In this document: positions 34,740 to 43,354 of the stretch, piece after piece
Layout of the letters: each line of letters starts with the position of its first letter
Numbering within the stretch: the stretch's first letter is position 1
Assembly: GCF_013282805.1 (NCBI RefSeq)
Contig: NZ_CP054038.1
Coordinates: forward strand, 3,472,001 to 3,536,000
DNA from: Microbacterium hominis
GTDB taxonomy: Bacteria > Actinomycetota > Actinomycetes > Actinomycetales > Microbacteriaceae
Length of the DNA stretch: 64,000 bases
Direction of reading: 5' to 3'
The notes under the pieces: model-generated
The model's input: only the letters and a program-made list of their open reading frames with translations
Told to the model about the DNA's origin: nothing
Database searches by the model: none
Translations under genes and position numbers: made by a program

Positions 34740-37460
34740 TCAGATCGAACTTCCCGTGAGTGTAGAGGAAGCGTTCTCCGCCGCGGCGGAACCGCGGGCG
34801 ATCGCCGGCGCGGTGACGACCAGATGGTGGATGCCGTGCCCGACGCTTCCGCCCGCGGGAGCGCCGTCCACGGTGACGGTCGAGGCATCGGTGACCGGCA
34901 GGTCGAGCACCGCCCGAGCACCGAAGGGCACCTCGAGCGTCGCGGCGAACGCGTCGCCGTCGACCCGCCAGTCGATCGCCAGCCGCCCGTACGACGTCTG
35001 GATCGAAGCCGTCGCGTGGTCGAGACCGTCGGTGGGCCGTGGGGCGATGTGCACCGTCCGGTAGCCGGGGTCGTCGAGGTCGGGCGCGAGGCCGGCGACG
35101 TTGCGGTAGACCCAGTCGATCATCGCGCCGTACGCGTAGTGGTTGAAGGAGAGCATGCTGTTCTCCTCCTCCTCGTGGCCTTCGCCGGCGACGGCATCCA
35201 TCGCCCCGGAGTGGATCGAGCCGTCGGGGAGGATCGCGTCCCACCGCTCCCACACCGTCGTCGCGCCGCGATCGACCTGGTACAGCCACGACGGAGCGTC
35301 GCGGCGCAGCAGCATCAGGTAGGCCTCGTCGAGGTGGCCGTTGTGCGAGAGGGCGAACAGCACCAGCGGCGTGCCGAGGAAGCCCGTCGCGATGCGGCCG
35401 TTCTCGGCCCGCACGTTCGCGGCGAGGAGGTCGGCGATCTCCTCGCGCCGGGCGGCGGGCGCGAGGTCGAACTCGAGTGCGAGCGCCGCGCCGGTCTGCG
35501 TGGTGATCGCCTCCTCGCCCCATCGATCGAAGGTCGCCGCGGCGACGCGATCCGCGAGCGCGTCGTACCCGGCGGCGCGATCGTCGTCGCCGACGATCCG
35601 CTCGGCGCGGGCCAGCAGCCGCGTGGACTGCACGTAGAACGCGTTGGCGACGTAGTCGCTCGACACCTTCGCCTCCCACGGGCGGTCGCCCGGGGCGTCC
35701 GGATCCAGCCAGTCGCCGTACTGGAACGGCTCCGTGGGAAGGACGACGCCGTCGCCCGCGCGCCGACGCAGGTGCTCGACCCACCGCCGCATGCTGTCGA
35801 GCTGCCGCTCGAGCACCTCGACCTCGCCGTACGACTCGTACACCGACAGGGGCACGATGGTGGCGGCATCCGCCCACCCGGCCCGGCCCATGTTCTCGGT
35901 CGGCACCCCGCCCATCATCATGTCGACCGGGCGGATGATGTCGGGCACCACCGAGGCCACGCCGCCCTCGTCGGTCTGATCGATCTCGAGGTCGCGCAGC
36001 CACGAGCCCCAGAAGGAGCGCGTGTCCATGAGCGTGTTCGCGGTGGCGGCGAAGGCCTGCGCGTCGCCCGTCCACCCGAGGCGCTCGTCGCGCTGCGGGC
36101 AGTCGGTGGGCACCGAGACGAAGTTGTCGCGCTGCGACCAGATGACGTTCTCGTGGAAGCGATCCAGCGCCGCGTGCGACGAGGAGAAGGAGCTGCGCGG
36201 GGCCAGGTCGCTGGAGATCGCGACGGCCGTGGCCGAGAGCACCTGCGCGCCGGTGACCTCGGCGTACCGGAACCCGTGGAAGGTGAACGCCGGCTCGAGC
36301 ACGTGCTCGCCGTCGCGGTCGAGGATGTAGGTGTCGGTGGCCTTGGCGCTGCGCAGCGCCGCGGTGTGGAGGTCGCCGCTGGGCTCGAGCACTTCGGCGT
36401 GGCGGACGGTGACCGTCTCCCCCGCCCGGCCGACGACGCTCAGCCGCACCCAGCCGGAGATGTTCTGCCCGCCGTCGAGCTGCGTCGCCCCGCCGCTTCG
36501 CACCGTGGGCGACATCGGCCGCTCGGCCACGATGCGCACCGGCGGCGCCGAGCGGGGCTCGAACAGCGACAGGTCGGTGTCGACGACCTCTGCCGAGCGC
36601 CAGCCGCTGTCGTCGAAGCCGGGGTGATGGATGCCGTCCTCCCGCGCGCGCAGATCGATGGCGGTCCCGTCGTACAGCGATGCGGAGCGCACCGCGCCGA
36701 ACCCGCCTCGCCAGAACGAGTCCGTCACGAGGGCGACCTCGCCGTCGATCTCGAGCTGCGCGATCGCGCCGATGCGGTCGCCGTAGATGCCGGCGCGACG
36801 CGCGAATCCGAAGCTGCCGCGGTACCAGCCGTCGCCGACGGCGAGAACGATGACGTTCTCGCCCTCGCGCAGGAGGGACGTGACGTCGTACGTGTCGATG
36901 AGGATGCGCTCCTGGTACGACGTCCAGCCGGGGGTGAGCAGGGCATCGGAGATCTTCACCCCGTTGATCCACCCGTCGACGAGTCCGAGCGCACTCACCC
37001 GCAGGCGTGCCCGCGTCGCCCCACCGGCGAGCGGGAACTCGCGCCGCAGCAGCGGCACCGGACCCGCCTCCTCGCTCGGGATGCCGATCACCGACGCGGC
37101 GAGCGCTTCGCCGCCGAGGCCGGCCTCCACCGCGAGGGGGGCGCTCCAAGCGGTCCAGCCGGCGTCGGTCGCGATGCGCACCGCGAACGAGCGCCGCTCT
37201 CCGGGAGCGAGGGGCAGCGGAGCCGGGATGCCGATCGCGGCCGCACCGGCGACCGGAGGCTGCGCGACGAGATCGCCGGCGTCATCGAGCGTCGCGAGCT
37301 GGTAGCCGAGCTGACGGGATCCGGGCGTCGCGCTCTCGACCCGCCAGGAGAGGCGGACCGGGCCGGCGGGAACTCCGAGGAGGTCGGCGGACGGAGATGA
37401 CGTGACCGCCACGACCCGCGTGGTCGCGTCGGCGGCAGAGTCCTGAGGAAGATCCGACAT
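34740..37460 (-). CDS. Alpha-L-rhamnosidase, GH78 (second copy)
   Basis: A 906-residue GH78 enzyme, only distantly alike to the copy at 5072. It has the fibronectin-like start (VRLSWRVES), WINGVKISDALLTPGWTSY, the catalytic region CPQRDERLGWTGD and TTVWERWDAILPDGS. No secretion signal is seen, so it acts on imported rhamnosides. The ATG at 37460 follows AAAGGAT; the longer frame would run into the operator. It is the first gene of an operon with two LacI regulators and faces the CUT1 importer across a region with three palindromes. Confidence 0.9.
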   Translation of the reverse strand: MSDLPQDSAADATTRVVAVTSSPSADLLGVPAGPVRLSWRVESATPGSRQLGYQLATLDDAGDLVAQPPVAGAAAIGIPAPLPLAPGERRSFAVRIATDAGWTAWSAPLAVEAGLGGEALAASVIGIPSEEAGPVPLLRREFPLAGGATRARLRVSALGLVDGWINGVKISDALLTPGWTSYQERILIDTYDVTSLLREGENVIVLAVGDGWYRGSFGFARRAGIYGDRIGAIAQLEIDGEVALVTDSFWRGGFGAVRSASLYDGTAIDLRAREDGIHHPGFDDSGWRSAEVVDTDLSLFEPRSAPPVRIVAERPMSPTVRSGGATQLDGGQNISGWVRLSVVGRAGETVTVRHAEVLEPSGDLHTAALRSAKATDTYILDRDGEHVLEPAFTFHGFRYAEVTGAQVLSATAVAISSDLAPRSSFSSSHAALDRFHENVIWSQRDNFVSVPTDCPQRDERLGWTGDAQAFAATANTLMDTRSFWGSWLRDLEIDQTDEGGVASVVPDIIRPVDMMMGGVPTENMGRAGWADAATIVPLSVYESYGEVEVLERQLDSMRRWVEHLRRRAGDGVVLPTEPFQYGDWLDPDAPGDRPWEAKVSSDYVANAFYVQSTRLLARAERIVGDDDRAAGYDALADRVAAATFDRWGEEAITTQTGAALALEFDLAPAARREEIADLLAANVRAENGRIATGFLGTPLVLFALSHNGHLDEAYLMLLRRDAPSWLYQVDRGATTVWERWDAILPDGSIHSGAMDAVAGEGHEEEENSMLSFNHYAYGAMIDWVYRNVAGLAPDLDDPGYRTVHIAPRPTDGLDHATASIQTSYGRLAIDWRVDGDAFAATLEVPFGARAVLDLPVTDASTVTVDGAPAGGSVGHGIHHLVVTAPAIARGSAAAENASSTLTGSSI

Positions 37461-37506
37461 GGGGCGTGATCCTTTCGCGCGCACGCCTCGTCGCGGGCGC
37501 CCTGAA

Positions 37507-37536
37507 ATCATGAAACGGTTCAACCGTCGTTGTCAA
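37507..37536 (-). promoter_or_regulatory. Promoter of the GH78-LacI-LacI operon
   Basis: On the minus strand TTGACA (37531-37536), an 18-base spacer and CATGAT (37507-37512). A LacI-type palindrome occupies the spacer, as expected for a repressed promoter. Confidence 0.55.
37511..37522. promoter_or_regulatory. LacI-type operator 1
   Basis: TGAAACGGTTCA, an imperfect palindrome, repeated exactly at 37587-37598. Confidence 0.65.
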
Positions 37537-37586
37537 GATCGCCCACGACCCGCGGTCGGTAAGCGATTCCCGTTATGCAACCGTAA

Positions 37587-37598
37587 TGAAACGGTTCA
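37587..37598. promoter_or_regulatory. LacI-type operator 2
   Basis: TGAAACGGTTCA, ten bases upstream of the -35 element of the importer promoter. Confidence 0.65.
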
Positions 37599-37608
37599 AG
37601 AAACGTGG

Positions 37609-37637
37609 TTGACCTGCGCCGCGGGCGGGCGTACGTT
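37609..37637 (+). promoter_or_regulatory. Promoter of the CUT1 importer operon
   Basis: TTGACC (37609-37614), 17-base spacer, TACGTT (37632-37637), flanked by operators on both sides. Confidence 0.55.
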
Positions 37638-37645
37638 CAACGTGC

Positions 37646-37657
37646 TGAATGGTTTCA
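37646..37657. promoter_or_regulatory. LacI-type operator 3
   Basis: TGAATGGTTTCA, just downstream of the predicted transcription start. Confidence 0.6.
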
Positions 37658-37726
37658 ACCGGCATCCACGGATGTCACCGCGACGGAGCGGACACCCCGC
37701 TCGGCGTCCTTACAAGGAGGTAAAGG

Positions 37727-39061
37727 ATGAGCTTCATGCACAGCCGCCGCGCCCGCGCAGCGGCGATCACCGGCGCAGCACTGCTCGCGCTGCCCCTGGC
37801 AGCCTGCTCGGGAGGAGGAGATGCCGGCGGCGACGGCGGCTCGGGCGATGAGGAAGTCACGATCTCCTTCCTCTTCGACAACGGCGAGCAGACGATCTCG
37901 ATGGTCGAGGCGCTCACCGAGGCCTACACCGCGGAGAACCCCAACGTCACCTTCGACCTCGAGCAGCGACCCGGCGGCGGCGAGGGCGACAACATCGTGA
38001 AGACGCGCCTGGCCACCGGCGAGATGAACGACATGTTCCTCTACAACTCCGGCTCGCTGTTCCAGGCCCTCGGCCCCGACCAGACCCTGACCCCGCTCGA
38101 CGACCAGGAGTGGGTCGGCCGGCTCACCGAGGACTTCCGTCGCGTCGTCTCGACCGACAACGGCGTCTACGGCTCACCGATCGGCACTTCGATGGCAGGG
38201 GCCGTGCTCTACAACATCCCGCTCTACGAGGAGCTGGGACTCGAGATCCCCGAGACCTGGGACGACTTCATCGCCAACGCCGAGGCGGTCAAGGACGCGG
38301 GCACCGCGGCGCCGATCGCCCAGACCTACGGCGACACGTGGACGAGCCAGCTGTTCGTGCTCGGCGACTTCGGCAACGTGCTCGCGCAGGACCCCGAGTG
38401 GGCCGACGAGTACACCGCGAACAACGCGAAGTACGTCGACGAGCCCGCACTGCAGGGCTTCGAGAACCAGCAGGCCGCGTATGAGGCCGATCTGTTCAAC
38501 GAGGACTTCGCGTCGGCGCTCTACGACGATGGCGTGCGCATGGTCGCCACCGGTGAAGCCGCGCACTACCCGATGCTGACCTTCGCGGTCGGCGTGCTGC
38601 AGAACGTGTACCCCGACAACCTCAACGACGTGGGCGTGTTCGCGCTCCCCGCACAGGATGCCGCCGACACGACGCTCACGACGTGGCAGCCGGCCGGCCT
38701 GTACGTGCCGAACACCACCGAGGGCGCCGTGCTCGATGCCGTCAAGGACTTCCTCGCCTTCACCGTGAGCGCGGAGGGCTGCGAGCTCCAGCTGAACGCC
38801 GGCGGCGCGAACGGCCCGTTCGTGATCGACGGCTGCGCCCTCCCGGAGGACGTGCCGCAGCTGGTGAAGGACATGCAGCCCTACTTCGACGAGGGACGCA
38901 CCGCGCCGGCTCTCGAGTTCCTGTCCCCCATCAAGGGACCGGCCCTCGAGCAGATCACCGTCGAGGTCGGCTCCGGCATCCGCTCGGCCGAGGACGGCGC
39001 CGCGCTCTACGACGAGGACGTGGAGAAGCAGGCACAGCAGCTGGGCCTCGAGGGCTGGTGA
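37727..39061 (+). CDS. Sugar ABC transporter solute-binding lipoprotein (rhamnose block)
   Basis: A 444-residue lipoprotein with signal sequence and lipobox LAAC at about residues 24-27, a Gly-rich linker, then a family 1 solute-binding fold. AAGGAGG lies a few bases upstream of the ATG at 37727. It opens the importer operon controlled by the palindromes above. The likely cargo is a rhamnose-containing oligosaccharide that the divergent GH78 enzyme cleaves. Confidence 0.9.
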   Translation: MSFMHSRRARAAAITGAALLALPLAACSGGGDAGGDGGSGDEEVTISFLFDNGEQTISMVEALTEAYTAENPNVTFDLEQRPGGGEGDNIVKTRLATGEMNDMFLYNSGSLFQALGPDQTLTPLDDQEWVGRLTEDFRRVVSTDNGVYGSPIGTSMAGAVLYNIPLYEELGLEIPETWDDFIANAEAVKDAGTAAPIAQTYGDTWTSQLFVLGDFGNVLAQDPEWADEYTANNAKYVDEPALQGFENQQAAYEADLFNEDFASALYDDGVRMVATGEAAHYPMLTFAVGVLQNVYPDNLNDVGVFALPAQDAADTTLTTWQPAGLYVPNTTEGAVLDAVKDFLAFTVSAEGCELQLNAGGANGPFVIDGCALPEDVPQLVKDMQPYFDEGRTAPALEFLSPIKGPALEQITVEVGSGIRSAEDGAALYDEDVEKQAQQLGLEGW

Positions 39062-39096
39062 TCCGGCCTCCCGGCACAGCTCGCCTCTAGGCAACC

Positions 39097-39127
39097 GGTG
39101 AGGGGCGGGCCGCGCCCGCCCCTCACC
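39097..39127. terminator. Strong hairpin between solute-binding protein and permease genes
   Basis: A perfect 14-base inverted repeat (GGTGAGGGGCGGGC / GCCCGCCCCTCACC) around a three-base loop. It likely protects the binding-protein mRNA or partly terminates it. Confidence 0.8.
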
Positions 39128-39157
39128 CGCCTGCGGCGACCGATCAATGGAGATGCG

Positions 39158-40087
39158 ATGACCGCGACAGCCACGCCACCGACCACCGTCAGCCCCCAAC
39201 CACCACAGCGCGACCGGGCCCGCAGACCGAAGCGGAAGAGCCCGTACCCGCTCTGGTTCTACATTCCCGCGGGGATCATCTTCACGGCGCTCTTCCTGGT
39301 GCCCACGATCTCCTCCTTCTACTTCAGCCTCACCCGCTGGTCGATCTTCGACGTGCAGTTCATCGGGTTCGACAACTACGTGCAGTTCTTCCGGGAGCCC
39401 GCCCTCGTGCAGGGCTTCCTCAACACCTTCTTCTTCGGCTTCGTCACGTCGGCGCTGAAGGTGGTGCTCGGCCTTCTGCTCGGGGTGCTGCTCACCTCGA
39501 CGATCATCGGCCGGGGTTACCTGCGCTCGGTCGTCTTCTTTCCCGTGCTCGTCTCGGTCATCGGCGTCGGCTTCACGTTCAAGGTGCTGATGGACCCGTT
39601 CGACGGCGCCATCAACGAGGCCCTCTCCTGGTTCGGCATCGACGGTCCCGGGTGGCTCACCGACCCGTCCTGGGCGCTGTTCTCGGTCGCGCTCGTGGAC
39701 GTCTGGCGCGGCGTGGGTCTCGCGACCCTCATCTACATCGCCGGCATCGTCGGCATCCCGGCCGAGTACTACGAAGCCGCGCGCGTCGACGGTGCGAACG
39801 CCTGGCACAGTTTCCGCCACATCACCCTGCCGCTGGCCTGGCCGGCGACCTCGACCGTGATCCTGCTGTCGCTCATCGGCGGCCTCCGCTCGTTCGACCT
39901 CATCTGGGCGATGACCCGCGGCGGGCCCGGGTTCACCAGCGACGTGATCGCATCGGTGATCTACAAGCAGTACCAAGCAGGTTTCTACGGACTCTCGACG
40001 GCAGGCAACGTGATCCTCTTCCTCGTGGTGACCGCGATCGTGGTCCCCCTCTCCATCTGGATGCGACGCCGGGAGGTGGAAGCATGA
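39158..40087 (+). CDS. CUT1 sugar ABC transporter permease, MalF type
   Basis: A 309-residue membrane protein with a Pro/Arg-rich cytoplasmic tail and six predicted helices starting LWFYIPAGIIFTALFLVP. The EAA loop reads EYYEAARVDGANAWHSF. The ATG at 39158 follows GGAG. Its stop overlaps the next start (ATGA), so both permeases are made together. Confidence 0.9.
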   Translation: MTATATPPTTVSPQPPQRDRARRPKRKSPYPLWFYIPAGIIFTALFLVPTISSFYFSLTRWSIFDVQFIGFDNYVQFFREPALVQGFLNTFFFGFVTSALKVVLGLLLGVLLTSTIIGRGYLRSVVFFPVLVSVIGVGFTFKVLMDPFDGAINEALSWFGIDGPGWLTDPSWALFSVALVDVWRGVGLATLIYIAGIVGIPAEYYEAARVDGANAWHSFRHITLPLAWPATSTVILLSLIGGLRSFDLIWAMTRGGPGFTSDVIASVIYKQYQAGFYGLSTAGNVILFLVVTAIVVPLSIWMRRREVEA

Positions 40088-40983
40088 GCGAGACGCGCAC
40101 CATCGTCACCGCCGGCGCCGGCAGGAGCGCGAAGATCCCGCGGCGGCGCCCGCTCACGTGGCGTGGAAAACTGCAGCGCTACGGCCTGGGCGGGATCGCG
40201 ATCGTCGCCTCGATCGTCGTGTTCATCCTGCCGTTCCTGTTCATCCTCTTCACCGCGGCGAAGTCGCGGCAGGAGGCGTCGCTGCTGCAGTTCACCCCGC
40301 CGACCGAGTGGTTCATCGTCGAGAACTTCCTCGCCGTGCTCGAGACCCGCGACTACATGGTGGTGCGCGCGTTCGGGAACTCGCTCGCGCTGACCATCTT
40401 CAGCGTCGCCATCATGGTGATCCTGGGTGCGGCGGTCGGCTACGTGCTGCAGCGGCGCCAGTCCCGCTGGAACACGCTCGTGATGCTGCTCGTGCTCGCG
40501 GGCCTGATCATCCCGCCCGCCGTCGTCCCGACGGTGTGGGTGATGCAGTCCCTCGAGCTCTACGGCACCCTGATCGGCCTCATCCTCATCGAGGTGGCGT
40601 TCGGGCTGTCGTTCACCGTGCTGCTGGTGCGCGCGTTCGTGGCATCCATTCCCCGGGAGCTCGACGAGGCGGCCATCATCGACGGCGCGGGCCCCCTGCG
40701 CCTGTTCTTCCAGGTCGTGTTCCCGCTGCTGCGCGGGGTGCTCGTCACGATCGTCGTCGTGCAGTCGGTCGCGGTGTTCAACACCTTCGTGAACGCGCTC
40801 TACTTCCTGCCCGGTGAGCCGACGCTGCAGCTGACGCTCTACAACTTCCAGTCGCAGTCGGGCAACCAGTGGAACCTGCTGTTCATGAACATCCTGATCA
40901 TCACGATCCCGCCGCTGCTCATGTACATCTTCTTCAACCGGCAGATCGTCGCGGGCATGACCAGCGGGGCCGTCAAGGGCTGA
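40084..40983 (+). CDS. CUT1 sugar ABC transporter permease, MalG type
   Basis: A 299-residue membrane protein with six predicted helices; the first is IAIVASIVVFILPFLFILF. The EAA loop reads ELDEAAIIDGAGPLRLFF. It is the last gene of the operon; no ATPase gene follows, so a shared ATPase encoded elsewhere is expected. A strong bidirectional terminator follows. Confidence 0.9.
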   Translation: MSETRTIVTAGAGRSAKIPRRRPLTWRGKLQRYGLGGIAIVASIVVFILPFLFILFTAAKSRQEASLLQFTPPTEWFIVENFLAVLETRDYMVVRAFGNSLALTIFSVAIMVILGAAVGYVLQRRQSRWNTLVMLLVLAGLIIPPAVVPTVWVMQSLELYGTLIGLILIEVAFGLSFTVLLVRAFVASIPRELDEAAIIDGAGPLRLFFQVVFPLLRGVLVTIVVVQSVAVFNTFVNALYFLPGEPTLQLTLYNFQSQSGNQWNLLFMNILIITIPPLLMYIFFNRQIVAGMTSGAVKG

Positions 40984-41005
40984 GCGGTGCGCGCCGAGAC
41001 GACGA

Positions 41006-41036
41006 GGGGCGGTGCGACCGATCGTCGCACCGCCCC
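41006..41036. terminator. Bidirectional terminator hairpin
   Basis: A perfect 13-base stem (GGGGCGGTGCGAC / GTCGCACCGCCCC) with a five-base loop between convergent genes. Confidence 0.85.
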
Positions 41037-41049
41037 CGTGTCGGAGCGA

Positions 41050-43095
41050 TCACTCGCTCACGACGTCGTCACCCTCGGGTTCGGCGACGACAGCCTCGAT
41101 GGCCGCGTCGTCTTCGACGGCCTCCGCGACGGGCGCGGCGGGCGCGGCATCCACGACCTGCTCGACCGCGGCGGGCTCAGCCGGCGCGACCTCGACGGGA
41201 GCGACCGCCGCAGGCTCCTCGACTCGCGCCTCTTCGACAGGCGCAGCGGCGGGCGCGGCATCCACGACCTGGTCAGCCGTGGCGGGCGCGACCGGCGCCT
41301 GCACGGTGAACGCGTACATGCCGGCGTGGCCCGCCAGGTCGGTGAAGGCGACGGTGACGTCCTTGGCGCGGTAGTAGACCTTCGTGAAGGTCGTGCCCTC
41401 GCCGTACCAGCCCTGGCCGAGCGCCGAACTGTCGATCGGCTCGCTGAACGTGAGGGTGACAGCGGTGCGTCCGCCCTCCTTCTCCTGATACACCTGCGCG
41501 ACATCGACGACCTCGGGCGCGACGGTGTCGAGCGTGAACTCGATCGTCGAGCTGTTGCCGGCCGTGTCGAAGACGGTGACCACGTTCACACCCTGCTCGG
41601 CGCGATAGTTTCCTGCGTTCAGGTCGGACCACTTCGCGTTGGTGCGCTCGATCTTGACGCCGTTGACCACGACGTAGTCGACCTGGCCGATGCCCGAGTC
41701 GGAGAGCTTGAAGCTCGGCGGCGCGGTGTAGATGCCGTTCACGACGCTCGCACCCGGCTTCACGGTGATGGCCGGAGCCACCGAGTCGAGCGTGAACTCG
41801 GCGGTGGTGCTGTTGCCGGCCGTGTCGAAGAGGGTGACGACGTTCACACCCTGGTGCGCGGTGTAGTTGCCCGCGTTCAGATCGGACCACTTCGCGTTGG
41901 TGCGCTCGATCTTCACGCCGTTGACCACGACGTAGTCGACCTGGCCCTGACCGGCGTCGGAGAGCTTGAAGCTCGGCGGCGCCGTGTAGATGCCGTTGAC
42001 GACCGACGCTCCGTCCTTGACGGCGAGGCTCGGCGCGGTGGTGTCGAGCTCGAACGCGAACTGACCGGTCGCCGCGACATTGCCCGCAAGATCCGACGCG
42101 TTGTAGCGGATGACGTACTCGCCGTCGGGCAGCGCCACCGTCGCGCGGTGGGTCGCCGCTGTCGCCCCGCCCGCTGCCGACGACGTCGACCGCACCAGGA
42201 CGCCGTCCTTGTAGATGTTCGCGGTGACGCGGCTGAGACCCTGGTCATCGGTCGCGTCGACCTGGAGGTCGATGGTGGATGCCGCCACCGGCGCGCCATC
42301 GGTCGGCGTCACCAGGGTCGCGACGGGCTTCACGTTGTCGATGGCGACGGGGAAGGTACGGCTGGCGTGATTGCCGGCGGCATCCCACGTGCTGACCTTC
42401 AGCTGGGTCGCCGCACCCGACGTGAGCGCGGTCGTGTCGACGGTGAGGGCGAAGTCGTTGGTCTGCAGGAAGTACTGCCCCGCGAACTTGGCCCACTTCC
42501 CGTCGACGAGCTGCTGGATCTCGACGTAAGCGCGCTCGGGGTTCTCCTCCACCTGCGAGAGGTGGAAGGTCTGCGAGCCGCGCACGGTGCCGAAGTCGGC
42601 GTCGTTGATGACCGGCTTGGTCGCATCGACCGCCGGGGTCGTGTCGGCGTCGGTTTCCGCGTCGGCTTCGGCGTCGGTCTCGGTCTCGGTCTCGGGATCG
42701 GCATCAGCGTCGGCGTCGACACCCGCCCCCTGCGACCCAGCGGGACCGGGCCGGTCAGCGGGACCGGGCCGGTCAGCAGGTCCGGGCCGGTCTGCGGGGC
42801 CGTGCCCGGCTGCGGCATCGGGCAGCGCGTCGGGCGCGGAATCGCTGCGGTTGTCCCCGCGCCGGTCGCCGTCCGCCCGCGTGCCGTTGTCGCTCTTGCC
42901 CGGCCGGCCGGTGTCGTCGTCGCCGGTCTCGATCGCCGACTCGAGTTCGATCTCGGCGGCGTCAGCGACGGCCACGAACTCGGACTCCGCGGCGCCCGTG
43001 GCGCCGGGGGCGAGCGCGCCGGTGGCGACACCGGCGACGGGGGCGACGAGTGCGGCCAGCGCCACGGCGGCCACGGTCATTCTCTTCTTCTGCAT
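41050..43095 (-). CDS. Secreted Ig-like repeat protein of unknown function
   Basis: A 681-residue protein. A signal peptide (MQKKRMTVAAVALAALVAP and on) is followed by an extremely acidic, disordered segment with three copies of the ADRPGP unit and a run of alternating Asp/Ala and Glu/Thr. Ig-like domains follow. Two tandem 86-residue units (about residues 352-437 and 438-523) are nearly identical, each containing ASVVNGIYTAPPSFKLSD and GVKIERTNAKWSDLNAGNY. An Ala/Pro/Val/Glu-rich tail repeats VVDAAPAA. There is no sortase motif or C-terminal membrane anchor, so it is probably released or weakly wall-bound. The ATG at 43095 follows GGGAAG. It might bind glycans, but no catalytic domain is recognised. 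Confidence 0.75.
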   Translation of the reverse strand: MQKKRMTVAAVALAALVAPVAGVATGALAPGATGAAESEFVAVADAAEIELESAIETGDDDTGRPGKSDNGTRADGDRRGDNRSDSAPDALPDAAAGHGPADRPGPADRPGPADRPGPAGSQGAGVDADADADPETETETDAEADAETDADTTPAVDATKPVINDADFGTVRGSQTFHLSQVEENPERAYVEIQQLVDGKWAKFAGQYFLQTNDFALTVDTTALTSGAATQLKVSTWDAAGNHASRTFPVAIDNVKPVATLVTPTDGAPVAASTIDLQVDATDDQGLSRVTANIYKDGVLVRSTSSAAGGATAATHRATVALPDGEYVIRYNASDLAGNVAATGQFAFELDTTAPSLAVKDGASVVNGIYTAPPSFKLSDAGQGQVDYVVVNGVKIERTNAKWSDLNAGNYTAHQGVNVVTLFDTAGNSTTAEFTLDSVAPAITVKPGASVVNGIYTAPPSFKLSDSGIGQVDYVVVNGVKIERTNAKWSDLNAGNYRAEQGVNVVTVFDTAGNSSTIEFTLDTVAPEVVDVAQVYQEKEGGRTAVTLTFSEPIDSSALGQGWYGEGTTFTKVYYRAKDVTVAFTDLAGHAGMYAFTVQAPVAPATADQVVDAAPAAAPVEEARVEEPAAVAPVEVAPAEPAAVEQVVDAAPAAPVAEAVEDDAAIEAVVAEPEGDDVVSE
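41526..42041 (-). repeat. Two tandem 258-base repeats inside the Ig-like gene
   Basis: Units of 258 bases (41526-41783 and 41784-42041) encode nearly identical 86-residue modules. Long blocks are identical at base level, which points to recent duplication or gene conversion. Confidence 0.8.
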
Positions 43096-43262
43096 GTTCT
43101 TCCCATCCATGGAAACGGGCGCACCGGGGAGACCCGCGGTTCGACTCATCGCCGCCGTTTTCCGGCCGGCCCATGCCCCCATGAAGTCGAACGTGCGAAC
43201 GATCTGTCCGCAGACTCGCAGCGCGCACCCGCACTCTACCGCTGTGGTCTGACCACAACCTG

Positions 43263-43274
43263 TGAATCGCTTCC
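43263..43274. promoter_or_regulatory. LacI-type operator-like word upstream of rhaM
   Basis: TGAATCGCTTCC matches TGAAWCGNTTCA at 11 of 12 positions and lies 55 bases before a stronger site, about five helical turns. Confidence 0.4.
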
Positions 43275-43287
43275 CCTGCGAGGGGCT

Positions 43288-43316
43288 TTGCGCGCAGCAT
43301 CCGATTGATCTATGCT
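43288..43316 (+). promoter_or_regulatory. Promoter of the rhamnose catabolic operon
   Basis: TTGCGC (43288-43293), 17-base spacer, TATGCT (43311-43316), with a LacI-type operator over the expected start point. Confidence 0.6.
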
Positions 43317-43317
43317 T

Positions 43318-43329
43318 TGAAACGATTCA
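43318..43329. promoter_or_regulatory. LacI-type operator at rhaM
   Basis: TGAAACGATTCA directly after the -10 element, a position where a bound repressor would block transcription. Confidence 0.65.
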
Positions 43330-43354
43330 CTAGCCACCACCCTTGGAGCCCTCG

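Noticed and set aside
32746..35064. A 772-codon plus-strand frame across the two LacI genes
   Set aside because: It is a shadow of the opposite-strand regulators, crosses gene boundaries and shows no recognisable domain.
42735..42800. CRISPR-like or satellite array
   Set aside because: The short GGACCGGGCCGGTCAGC repeats are in frame and encode the ADRPGP repeats of the secreted protein, without spacers.
40987..43308. A 773-codon plus-strand frame opposite the Ig-like gene
   Set aside because: It is low-complexity sequence produced by the repeats on the other strand, whereas the minus strand has a signal peptide and Ig-like modules.
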